A model generated the notes under the pieces. It was not told the origin of the DNA and searched no databases. It worked only from the letters and a program-made list of their open reading frames with translations. Source: Cytophagales bacterium (GTDB lineage: Bacteria > Bacteroidota > Bacteroidia > Cytophagales > Flammeovirgaceae). From it: 64,000 bases of DNA. The position numbers were made by a program, and so were the translations under genes. Below, in pieces: positions 53,294 to 61,762 of this stretch. The stretch is taken from the NCBI GenBank assembly GCA_025056215.1, contig JANWWC010000001.1, forward strand, positions 1 to 64,000, given 5' to 3'. How positions within the stretch are numbered: position 1 is the stretch's first letter; the number at the start of each line of letters is the position of its first letter.

Positions 53294-56200
53294 ATGATGT
53301 TAAAATGTATTTCTCAGAAAATATTGTTATTTATACTATTTTTGAGTATCATCAGTATTCGAGCACAAGAAATAGGAAATGTTTTTATTAGAAACTATAC
53401 ACCTAAAGAATATAATGTTCGCGCTGTTACGTGGCAAGCTATTCAAGATAATCGTGGAATCATGTATTTTGCTACGGGAAGCGGCGTATTAGAATATGAC
53501 GGAACTACGTGGAATCTCATCAAACTCCCAGGAGGAGCAGGAGCGCGTTCGTTAGCAAAAGACAAAAAAGGATTTGTTTATGTAGGTGCTAAAAATGAGT
53601 TTGGCTATTTAGCTCCTGATTCAGTAGGAAAAATAGTGTATGTTTCATTATTGCCTGAAATACCTGATAAGAATATCCAATCTTTTGGGGAAATATGGTC
53701 AGTAGCTGCTTTAGAAGATGGCAGCATTTTATTTCAATCAGATTATTACATTTTTCATTATATATATAAAAAAATCAACGTCATCTTTCCTGAAAATAAA
53801 GGAACTTTTTATTTGATGTATAAAATTGGAAATGAGCTGATTTGCTTAGAAAACGGCGGGGGACGCGGCCTGGTAAAGTATTCTCAGGGTAATTTTGTAA
53901 GCATGCCCAACGGAAGCCATTTCTCTAATTATTCTAGCGTAAATACCGTTTTACCTTATGATGCTAAACGATTTTTAGTGTGTTCTCGTGAATTAAGTAA
54001 TCCTTTGGAAATTTATAACATAGAAACAGGTGAAATAGAGCCCCTTCCTTCAGAAGCAGATGTGATTATAAGGGAGAATAGACTTGTTGGAGGTATTCCT
54101 CTTCCTGTGAATATCTATAAAGAACCTACTTATTTGATGTACTTGACACGAGGCGGAGTGATTATCCTAAATAAAAAAGGAAAAATCATTCAACATATTA
54201 ATGAAGAAAATGCGGGTCTTCAAGATGGAAATGTATGGAATGCTATGCAAGATCGCGAAGGAGCCATTTGGCTTTCTTTGCAAAAGGGAATTACGCGATT
54301 AGAGCTTAATTCTCCCTGGAGAATTTGGAACGAAACAAATGGATTGAAAGGAATTGTCACTTCTTTAGTTCGGCATGGTGAACGCATTTATGTAACTACT
54401 AAAGATGGTGCGTTTGTTTTAGAGGAAAATTACTTTGATCGTCTTATTTATCACAACGATAATCGCAGCGTGAGTGGGCAAAATTGGCTTGTGCGTTCTT
54501 TTAAGTTTGATAAAAAAGAGCTTGAACCTATTCTTTTACTCGGAAACACGCAAGGTTTGTTTCAAGTTAAAGACAAAGTAGCTAAAAAAATTGCGCTGTA
54601 TAATGGAGCAGCGTATTCGATTACACAGTCTTCTCAAGATTTGTCGTTGATTTATGTAGGAGGTTCAAAGCGGTTGATGATACTGCGCTACAAAGGAAAT
54701 GAACAATATCAAGTACTTGCTTATTTAGATAGCTTGAAAGGAAGTATCATTTCTATTACAGAAGAAAAACCAGGAACTCTTTGGCTTGGTACAAGTTCTG
54801 ACGGTGTCATGAAAATAGAAATTCGGTATGACTTTAAAGATGCTAAAGTAAGAAGGTATGGTACTGAAGATGGATTGGTCTCTCCGCGTTTTATTCAGAC
54901 TTATAAGTATTATGGAAAGATTTTGTTTGGAACACCCAAAGGATTGTTTCGATATGATGCTGCAACCGATAGATTTGTTCCAGAGCCTAAGTTTGGAGAA
55001 AAATTTGCTGATGGGAGTCTTGATGTGTATTCGTTTGCCCCTAAAACAGGAGGAGAGATTTGGATTGCAGGATTTGATAGCAAAGAAAGCCCTATTGAAC
55101 TACTGCGTGAAATTGCGGGCGGAAAAGAATATGTAGCCAACTCTACATCTTTTAAACGACTGCCCGCTATGCAAGTAGAAGTGATTTATCACGACGTTGA
55201 TAACCAAACTTGGATCGGAGGTTCAGAAGGATTATTTCGATTTAATGGTAATTACAAAAAAGAATATAATCAAAAATTTCCTTGTTTGATTCGAAAAATC
55301 GAAGTCAACGGAGAACCTTATTTTAACGGTATTTTTTTTGATCCAGAAACAGGAGAAATTTTGCAATATCAACCAAGAAAGCAACAAGTAATTTTTCCAT
55401 ATCAGAAAAATGATATTCAGTTTACATTTGCAGCAGTATTTTACGAAGAAAATTCTTACAATCAATATAGCTATATCTTAGAAGGTTTTGATCGAGAGTG
55501 GTCTGAGTGGACAAATCAGAACAGAAAAGAATATACCAACCTTATTGAAAAAAAGTACAAATTTAAAGTAAGAGCTCGCAACGTGTATGGACAAGAAAGC
55601 GAAATAACAGAGTATAGTTTTGAAATATTACCTCCGTGGTATAGGCACAAAGCTGCTATTTTGATGTATGTACTAGCGTCGTTTGCTCTCGTTTTTGGAA
55701 TTGTAAAATACTACACTTACAATCTTAAGAAGAAAAATGAACGACTAGAAGAAATTGTGAAGTTGCGCACCGCTGAGATAGAACAACAAAAGGAAGAGAT
55801 CCAAATGCAAAATGAGAATTTGGAAAAACAAAAACAAAAGGTCGAGAAGGCTTATAACGACGTGCAAGTGCTTTCTTTGATTGGACAACAAATTACAGCG
55901 ACTCTCAATTTAGAAGATCTTATCAAAATTGTTTATAACAATGTTAACAAACTAATGAAAGCAGACGGATTTGGTATCGGATTGTTGAACTTAGAAGCAA
56001 ATCGAATTGAATTCTCTGGATTTATTGAAAATGGAAAAAAGCAGCCTACGACCTACGATTCTTTAAATAATCCTGATTTACTTTCAGTAGAATGTTTAAA
56101 AAATGATAAAGAAATTTTGATTAACGATTTTAGTTTGCCAGAAAATCAGCGCTTTGTGAAGCATTTGGGAGTTGACAAAACACATGTTCCTGAGTCAGTA

Positions 56201-57130
56201 ATTTTAGTGCCGCTTAAAATTGAAAATATTGAATTGGGTGTTTTAGAAGTGATGAGTTTTGAGAAAAATGCATATACCCCTCAGCATCTTACGGTTCTTC
56301 GTTCGCTTGGTTCTTACATTTCAATTGCTTTGGCAAATATTCGTGCTTATCTCACTATTGAACAAAAAAATGTTAAAATTATGGATAGCATTCGCTACGC
56401 GAGTACTATTCAAAACGCAATTCTACCTTCTCAAGAAGAGCTTAGTAAGGCTTTTCCTGAAATTTTTTGTTTATTTCGACCCAAAGATATTGTTTCAGGG
56501 GATTTTTATTGGTATTCTCAGGTGCGCGAATATTTGTTTTTGGCTGTAGTGGATTGCACTGGACATGGTGTACCTGGAGCATTCATGAGCATGATAGGAA
56601 GCAGCTCACTTACAGAAATTGTAAACGTAATGAATGTAACGGATCCAGCCCAAATTCTCGAAACTCTCGATGATATGGTGCGCGACGCTTTAAAACAAGA
56701 CCAAAAGGCTAATGACGACGGAATGGATGTTTGTTTGGTGCGTTTTGATAAACAAGCAAATCTTAAAAGGATTGTATTTACGGGTGCTAAACGACCCCTT
56801 TGGATTTATAAAAAAACAGGTGCAAAAATTATAGAAATAAAAGGAGATAATCGCTCTATTGGTGGAATGTCAAAAAAAGATAAAAAGTTTACAGAAACAG
56901 AAATTACTCTGCAACATGGTGACGTGCTTTATTTAATGTCAGATGGATATGCCGACCAAAATAATCATGAACGCAAAAAGTTTGGTACTGCTCGTTTGAT
57001 GGAACTACTCAAAAAAATTGCTGAAGAACCACTTGAAGAACAAAGAGATTTATTGGAGTATGCGCTTAATCAGCACCAAAATGAAGTAGAAAGAAGAGAT
57101 GACGTTACACTTATTGGAGTGAGAATTTGA
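53294..57130 (+). CDS. Sensor protein: two-component-regulator propeller, Y_Y_Y, GAF, SpoIIE phosphatase
   Basis: 1278 residues. Signal peptide about 1-25 (ending SIRAQ). Periplasmic propeller (about 30-690) with repeated VTWQAIQDNRGIMYFAT, WNAMQDREGAIWLSL and PGTLWLGTSSDG blades. Y_Y_Y domain (about 700-780: QYSYILEGFDREWSEWTN, YKFKVRARNVYGQ). One membrane helix (about 788-807), coiled coil (about 815-865), GAF (about 868-1020; LSLIGQQITATLNLEDLI, ESVILVPLKIEN), and a SpoIIE PP2C-type phosphatase (about 1050-1278) with RPKDIVSGDFYWY, VDCTGHGVPGAFMSMIG (Asp1087), LMSDGYADQ and RRDDVTLIGVRI. A periplasmic ligand would control a cytoplasmic Ser/Thr phosphatase, likely acting on an anti-sigma-antagonist partner not found here. 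Confidence 0.93.
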   Translation: MMLKCISQKILLFILFLSIISIRAQEIGNVFIRNYTPKEYNVRAVTWQAIQDNRGIMYFATGSGVLEYDGTTWNLIKLPGGAGARSLAKDKKGFVYVGAKNEFGYLAPDSVGKIVYVSLLPEIPDKNIQSFGEIWSVAALEDGSILFQSDYYIFHYIYKKINVIFPENKGTFYLMYKIGNELICLENGGGRGLVKYSQGNFVSMPNGSHFSNYSSVNTVLPYDAKRFLVCSRELSNPLEIYNIETGEIEPLPSEADVIIRENRLVGGIPLPVNIYKEPTYLMYLTRGGVIILNKKGKIIQHINEENAGLQDGNVWNAMQDREGAIWLSLQKGITRLELNSPWRIWNETNGLKGIVTSLVRHGERIYVTTKDGAFVLEENYFDRLIYHNDNRSVSGQNWLVRSFKFDKKELEPILLLGNTQGLFQVKDKVAKKIALYNGAAYSITQSSQDLSLIYVGGSKRLMILRYKGNEQYQVLAYLDSLKGSIISITEEKPGTLWLGTSSDGVMKIEIRYDFKDAKVRRYGTEDGLVSPRFIQTYKYYGKILFGTPKGLFRYDAATDRFVPEPKFGEKFADGSLDVYSFAPKTGGEIWIAGFDSKESPIELLREIAGGKEYVANSTSFKRLPAMQVEVIYHDVDNQTWIGGSEGLFRFNGNYKKEYNQKFPCLIRKIEVNGEPYFNGIFFDPETGEILQYQPRKQQVIFPYQKNDIQFTFAAVFYEENSYNQYSYILEGFDREWSEWTNQNRKEYTNLIEKKYKFKVRARNVYGQESEITEYSFEILPPWYRHKAAILMYVLASFALVFGIVKYYTYNLKKKNERLEEIVKLRTAEIEQQKEEIQMQNENLEKQKQKVEKAYNDVQVLSLIGQQITATLNLEDLIKIVYNNVNKLMKADGFGIGLLNLEANRIEFSGFIENGKKQPTTYDSLNNPDLLSVECLKNDKEILINDFSLPENQRFVKHLGVDKTHVPESVILVPLKIENIELGVLEVMSFEKNAYTPQHLTVLRSLGSYISIALANIRAYLTIEQKNVKIMDSIRYASTIQNAILPSQEELSKAFPEIFCLFRPKDIVSGDFYWYSQVREYLFLAVVDCTGHGVPGAFMSMIGSSSLTEIVNVMNVTDPAQILETLDDMVRDALKQDQKANDDGMDVCLVRFDKQANLKRIVFTGAKRPLWIYKKTGAKIIEIKGDNRSIGGMSKKDKKFTETEITLQHGDVLYLMSDGYADQNNHERKKFGTARLMELLKKIAEEPLEEQRDLLEYALNQHQNEVERRDDVTLIGVRI

Positions 57131-57156
57131 ATTTTTCTTAATCTTTTTTAATTTAG
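57126..57156 (+). promoter_or_regulatory. Promoter of the cyanophycinase-like gene (TTTG-N19-TAATTTAG)
   Basis: TTTG at 57126-57129 overlaps the end of the previous gene and TAATTTAG at 57149-57156 is one base off consensus, at 19 bases spacing. The ATG is 33 bases on. Confidence 0.45.
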
Positions 57157-57188
57157 AAGGTCTTTCAACCATTTTTAAATTTCAGAAT

Positions 57189-59693
57189 ATGAAAAATGTA
57201 TTAGTTTTTGTTTTTGCAATATGTTCTGTGCGAATTACCTTAGGACAAGGGAAATTGCTTATCGTAGGAGGCGGATCAGAGGCTTATCTTTCGGGGGGCG
57301 CATTACAAGCAGGTTCTTGGAGCGATACTGCTTATCGTTGGGCAATACAACAATCAGCCAACAAGCGCGTGGCAGTAATTAGCACATCTTCAGCAACCAA
57401 CGATTTGCCAAATTATTTCAAAAATTTGGGCGCTGTAGATGCTATTAATATTACAATTAGCAGCCGCTCGCAAGTAGGAATGTACGATTCTCTTATGAAC
57501 TTTGATTTTATATTCTTTCGGGGTGGCGACCAATCGTTGTACTATCAATATTTTAAAGATACGGCAGTGATGCGCGCTTGTATAGATAAGTTTGCACAAG
57601 GAGGTGTTTTAGGAGGAACTTCTGCTGGCATGCATATTCTTTCTTCGGTAGTATATACAGCCAATCACTCGGGTTCGCTTCTTTCTGACGAAGCACTTGA
57701 AAATCCTAATAGTAGCCGTATTAATGCAGGCCTGGCTGACGATTTTTTCAATACATTTCCCAATTACATTTTTGATACTCATTTTTCAGAGAGAGGGCGT
57801 TTCCCGCGCTTAATAGCGATGATGGGAAACTGGGAAAAAATTAAGAACAAATATCCCGTGATGGGAATCGGTATGTCTGACCAAAATGCGATGTGTATTG
57901 CAGGAAATATAGGAGTTTCTTGGGGAACTGCTACTACGCAGATATTCGGATTTGGCAAGAACCACCGTATAAACAATTTTCCACAATACGGTTCGAGCCA
58001 TAGGAGTTTGGCGTTTGATTCCATGAATGTAATCTCACTTGTCAACGGCGATACTATTGATTTTACGACGTTTCAGGTACGCAGTGCTCCAGATAAAAAA
58101 ATGCAAACTGTGCCGCGTGTACCGTTTGAATCTGGAAATTACACTGTCTACCTTTCGGGAGCGAATGACATCATATCCAACGCAGAACTTTTTGATAGCC
58201 TAGCAAATGGCATTGGTGCACCTCCTAAAAATAAGCTAGTGCTCATTATTACAGGTACTTCCACAACAAATGCCAATTCGGTACGCACTAACTTACAAAC
58301 TCGCGGTTTTACAAATGTTGTAGTGCAACAGGCAATTACTTCTAACACAGATACAGCCAATTTTAGAACACAAATCTTAAATGCACATACTTTTGTTTTT
58401 GTAGGTAATACACTTTCTCAGTTGTCGAGCTTTATGTCTACTTCGTTAGGTAACTTGCTAAGCAACGCAATAAAATCCGATGGGGTAACGAATGTATTCA
58501 TAGGAGAAAATAGCCATTATGCTGGTGCAACTACTGCTCCTGATGAAATTCATACAAATTACTCTTTGTCGTATAATGGAAACTTTACATACGTAAAAGG
58601 ATTGGGCGTTTTACAAACCAGCGGCATCATTGCACGCGCTTTCGATTATGACCTTTATACAAGTTCTACTAACAACGCATGGGAAAATCAAGCTAATATT
58701 ATTCCTTTTATTATGACAAAAGATTCCTTGCGATTTGGGATATGGCTTAATGAAGGAACTTTTCTTAAATACGATGTCAGAAATGATACCACTTTTTTTT
58801 CATCTTTTGGAAGAGTTCCAGCGATTGTATTAGAAAATAAAGGAACGCATTTTGAAGAAGTAAGCCGTAGATTTAGTAGCACAAGCACACGTATCCGCGA
58901 TTTAGTGGGGTTTGGCTCTATGCAAATGCGCTATCTTGATCGAACAAGTGGAAAACTACCAGTAGGAATTTTAATTCCTCGCGCAAACTTTATTCTTTCT
59001 GCTACAAATGTGGGCGTTGGAGATACAGTAGCTTTTACAAATGTTTCTCGTTCTGCGAGCAATTTTGCGTGGTACATTAATCATCAGTTGATTTCTAATC
59101 AGCGAAATGCAGGTGTGAGATTTACAAATCCTGGAAATTATTCTGTTAAACTTGTTGCTTCTACGCTCAACGGCTCAGATTCTATAGCGCGAACTCTAAC
59201 AGTAAGCCCTCCTACTGCTTCTTTTAGTGTTTCGGCCGATACTATCAATGCAGGCGATTCTGTTACTTTTGTAAATACATCCTCTTTCGCATCTTCTTAT
59301 GTATGGTTGTTTGGAGGAGCAGACTCAGTTCAGTCTTTGAATGCTGGCAAAAGGTTTTCAACTCCTGGGAATTATACAGTTCGTTTGGTAGCTCGAGCAG
59401 GAATTTTCGCTGATACAGCTTTAAGACAAATTCACGTTCGTCCTCCATTGCTTGTAGAAGATTCTTTTGATTCTAAACTGATGGTGAAAAATCCTGTTCA
59501 AGAAGTTCTTTCTGTTTCAGGAATACAACAACCTGTGGCACTCTTTCTCTACGATCTAACGGGAAATCTGCTTCTTCAACAAAATGCTTCTTCCGATACA
59601 GTAATTCCTTGTTACCACCTACCGAAGGGAATTTATTTGCTTAAAGTTATAACATCAGGGCAAGCTGTTACTTTGAAAATCTTGAAAGAATAG
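57189..59693 (+). CDS. Secreted cyanophycinase-like protein with tandem S51 domains, PKD-like domains and T9SS signal
   Basis: 834 residues. Signal peptide about 1-19. First S51 peptidase domain (about 20-290): LLIVGGGSEAYLSGG, RGGDQSLYYQYF, GGTSAGM with nucleophile Ser145, and DTHFSERGRFPRLIAMM with the catalytic His. The second domain (about 315-540) repeats the fold (KLVLIITGTSTTN, ILNAHTFVFVGN, NVFIGENSHYAGATTAPDE) but has no GTSAGM serine, so it looks inactive. Two PKD/Ig-like domains follow (about 595-755), and the end ALFLYDLTGNLLLQ...LPKGIYLLKV is a type A T9SS sorting domain. It may cleave cyanophycin-like or other beta-linked peptides outside the cell; the substrate is unproven. Confidence 0.9.
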   Translation: MKNVLVFVFAICSVRITLGQGKLLIVGGGSEAYLSGGALQAGSWSDTAYRWAIQQSANKRVAVISTSSATNDLPNYFKNLGAVDAINITISSRSQVGMYDSLMNFDFIFFRGGDQSLYYQYFKDTAVMRACIDKFAQGGVLGGTSAGMHILSSVVYTANHSGSLLSDEALENPNSSRINAGLADDFFNTFPNYIFDTHFSERGRFPRLIAMMGNWEKIKNKYPVMGIGMSDQNAMCIAGNIGVSWGTATTQIFGFGKNHRINNFPQYGSSHRSLAFDSMNVISLVNGDTIDFTTFQVRSAPDKKMQTVPRVPFESGNYTVYLSGANDIISNAELFDSLANGIGAPPKNKLVLIITGTSTTNANSVRTNLQTRGFTNVVVQQAITSNTDTANFRTQILNAHTFVFVGNTLSQLSSFMSTSLGNLLSNAIKSDGVTNVFIGENSHYAGATTAPDEIHTNYSLSYNGNFTYVKGLGVLQTSGIIARAFDYDLYTSSTNNAWENQANIIPFIMTKDSLRFGIWLNEGTFLKYDVRNDTTFFSSFGRVPAIVLENKGTHFEEVSRRFSSTSTRIRDLVGFGSMQMRYLDRTSGKLPVGILIPRANFILSATNVGVGDTVAFTNVSRSASNFAWYINHQLISNQRNAGVRFTNPGNYSVKLVASTLNGSDSIARTLTVSPPTASFSVSADTINAGDSVTFVNTSSFASSYVWLFGGADSVQSLNAGKRFSTPGNYTVRLVARAGIFADTALRQIHVRPPLLVEDSFDSKLMVKNPVQEVLSVSGIQQPVALFLYDLTGNLLLQQNASSDTVIPCYHLPKGIYLLKVITSGQAVTLKILKE

Positions 59694-59712
59694 GATTATT
59701 AACAATCTAACA

Positions 59713-59753
59713 AGTTGCCAGAAACATAGAAATTTCTGGCAAGCTATTTTTTT
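59713..59753. terminator. Bidirectional terminator between the cyanophycinase-like gene and acs
   Basis: TTGCCAGAAA (59715-59724) pairs with TTTCTGGCAA (59733-59742) over eight bases, followed by a seven-T run on the plus strand. It lies just beyond the stop codons of both convergent genes. Confidence 0.85.
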
Positions 59754-59755
59754 AC

Positions 59756-61672
59756 TTATGAAGCGAATGCTTTTTGTTTGATAATTTCTACGATCTGAGG
59801 ATCTAAGAGCGTAGAAGTATCTCCCAAATTGGAGGTGTCTCCCTCGGCAATTTTTCGCAAGATGCGTCTCATAATTTTGCCAGATCGCGTTTTAGGAAGA
59901 CCTGGTACAAAGAGAATCTTATCGGGTTTTGCAATAGGCCCAATTTCTTTTGAGACGGTGTTAATGATTTCTTTTTGAAGTTCTTCATCGGATAAATTAG
60001 CTCTCAGAGATTCGTCGCAAATGACGTAAGCAAAAATTCCTTGTCCTTTGATGTCATGCGGATAGCCTACTACAGCTGATTCGATCACGGCTACATGTTT
60101 GTTAATAGCATCTTCCACTTCTGCAGTTCCGATTCGATGACCTGAAACGTTAATCACATCATCTACTCGCCCAATAATTCTATAATATCCGTCTTCATCT
60201 CGTTTTGCACCATCACCCGTAAAATAGTAGCCTGGATAAGCTTTAAAGTAGTTTTCTATACAACGCTGATGATCTCCATATGTGGTGCGGAAAATGGCAG
60301 GGTGGGGAAACTTGATGCACAAAACTCCTTCTACCGAATTTCCGTGAAGTTCGTTTCCTTTTTCATCTAACAAAACAGGAAACACACCAGGCAACGGGAG
60401 TGTGGCATAACAAGGCTTCTGAGGAGTAATTCCTGCAATAGGAGTGATCATATGACCACCAGTTTCGGTTTGCCACCAAGTGTCAGCAATAGGACATCGC
60501 CCTTTTCCTACTTTTTCATGAAACCAATGCCAAGCTTCTTGGTTAATAGGTTCGCCTACAGAACCTAGTACGCGCAATGAGCTTAAGTCGTACTTTTCAA
60601 CGTATTCAGAACTAAAGCCCATCAACGAACGAATAGCGGTCGGAGCTGTATAGAAAATGTTTACTTTGTGTTTTTCTACAATTTGCCAAAATCTTCCAGC
60701 ATCTGGAAATGTCGGAATTCCTTCGAACATTACCGAAGTGGCACCATTCAGAAGTGCTCCATATAGCACGTAAGTGTGTCCTGTAATCCAACCAATATCA
60801 GCGGTACAAAAAAATACATCGCCATCTTGATACTGAAATGTGTTTAAAAAAGTATAGGCTGCCCACACCATATAGCCTGCAGTAGTGTGTACTACGCCTT
60901 TAGGTTTTCCTGTAGAACCCGACGTATAGAGAATAAACAACATATCTTCTGCATCCATGCTTTCAGCAGGACAGTTGGCATCTACTAACTGAATTTCTTC
61001 GTGCCACCATTTATCACGGGAGGATTCCATTTTTACGCTTTCTCTGCTCCTTCTGACTACTAATACAGTCTCTATGCTTTGTTTTGCAATGGAAAGTGCT
61101 TCGTCAACAGTGGCTTTGGCAGGAATGATTTTGTTTCCGCGCAAAATGCTATCTGATGTAATAACCATTTTAGCTTTTGCATCTTCGATACGGCCAGCTA
61201 ACGCTGTAGCAGAAAATCCGCCGAATACTACTGAATGAATAGCGCCGATGCGTGCACAAGCTAGTACAGCAATTGCAAGCTCAGGTATCATAGGCATATA
61301 AAGACAAACGCGGTCGCCTTTTTGTATGCCATTTCTTTTCAATACATTAGCTGCTTTACATACTTGCTCATGTAGCTCTTGATACGAAATATATTTGCTA
61401 GGTTCATCAGGTTGATTAGGCTCCCAAATAAAAGCTGGGTAATGCGCTTTTTGGGCTAAATGTCTATCAATACAATTTTCGGTAATATTGAGTTTAGCAC
61501 CTTCGAACCATTTTACATTGTGATTAATAAAATTCCAATCTGGATTGAGAACGGTATGCCATTTTTGATGCCACACAAAACTTTCTGCTTTTTCTGCCCA
61601 AAAAGCCTCTGGATTTTGCCGGCTTTTTTCATATTCGGTAAGGTATTCGAGTAATGAGCTAATTCTTTTCAT
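59756..61672 (-). CDS. acs: Acetyl-coenzyme A synthetase
   Basis: 638 residues. Makes acetyl-CoA from acetate, ATP and CoA through acetyl-AMP. ANL-family motifs: YTSGSTGKPKGVVHT (P-loop A3), WWQTETGGHMI (A5), YFTGDGAKRDEDGYY and GRVDDVINVSGHRIGTAEVE (A7-A8), and the A10 lysine in PKTRSGKIMRR, the usual acetylation-controlled site. The length fits bacterial Acs. It lies 90 bases after lptD on the same strand. Confidence 0.97.
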   Translation of the reverse strand: MKRISSLLEYLTEYEKSRQNPEAFWAEKAESFVWHQKWHTVLNPDWNFINHNVKWFEGAKLNITENCIDRHLAQKAHYPAFIWEPNQPDEPSKYISYQELHEQVCKAANVLKRNGIQKGDRVCLYMPMIPELAIAVLACARIGAIHSVVFGGFSATALAGRIEDAKAKMVITSDSILRGNKIIPAKATVDEALSIAKQSIETVLVVRRSRESVKMESSRDKWWHEEIQLVDANCPAESMDAEDMLFILYTSGSTGKPKGVVHTTAGYMVWAAYTFLNTFQYQDGDVFFCTADIGWITGHTYVLYGALLNGATSVMFEGIPTFPDAGRFWQIVEKHKVNIFYTAPTAIRSLMGFSSEYVEKYDLSSLRVLGSVGEPINQEAWHWFHEKVGKGRCPIADTWWQTETGGHMITPIAGITPQKPCYATLPLPGVFPVLLDEKGNELHGNSVEGVLCIKFPHPAIFRTTYGDHQRCIENYFKAYPGYYFTGDGAKRDEDGYYRIIGRVDDVINVSGHRIGTAEVEDAINKHVAVIESAVVGYPHDIKGQGIFAYVICDESLRANLSDEELQKEIINTVSKEIGPIAKPDKILFVPGLPKTRSGKIMRRILRKIAEGDTSNLGDTSTLLDPQIVEIIKQKAFAS

Positions 61673-61762
61673 CGATAATAAATTTTTAGTTTTAATTGGA
61701 TAAGGGGAAAAGTTTGAATAAGTAAATTTTTATAGTCGAATTTTAAAAATTTTTGGGAAAAT

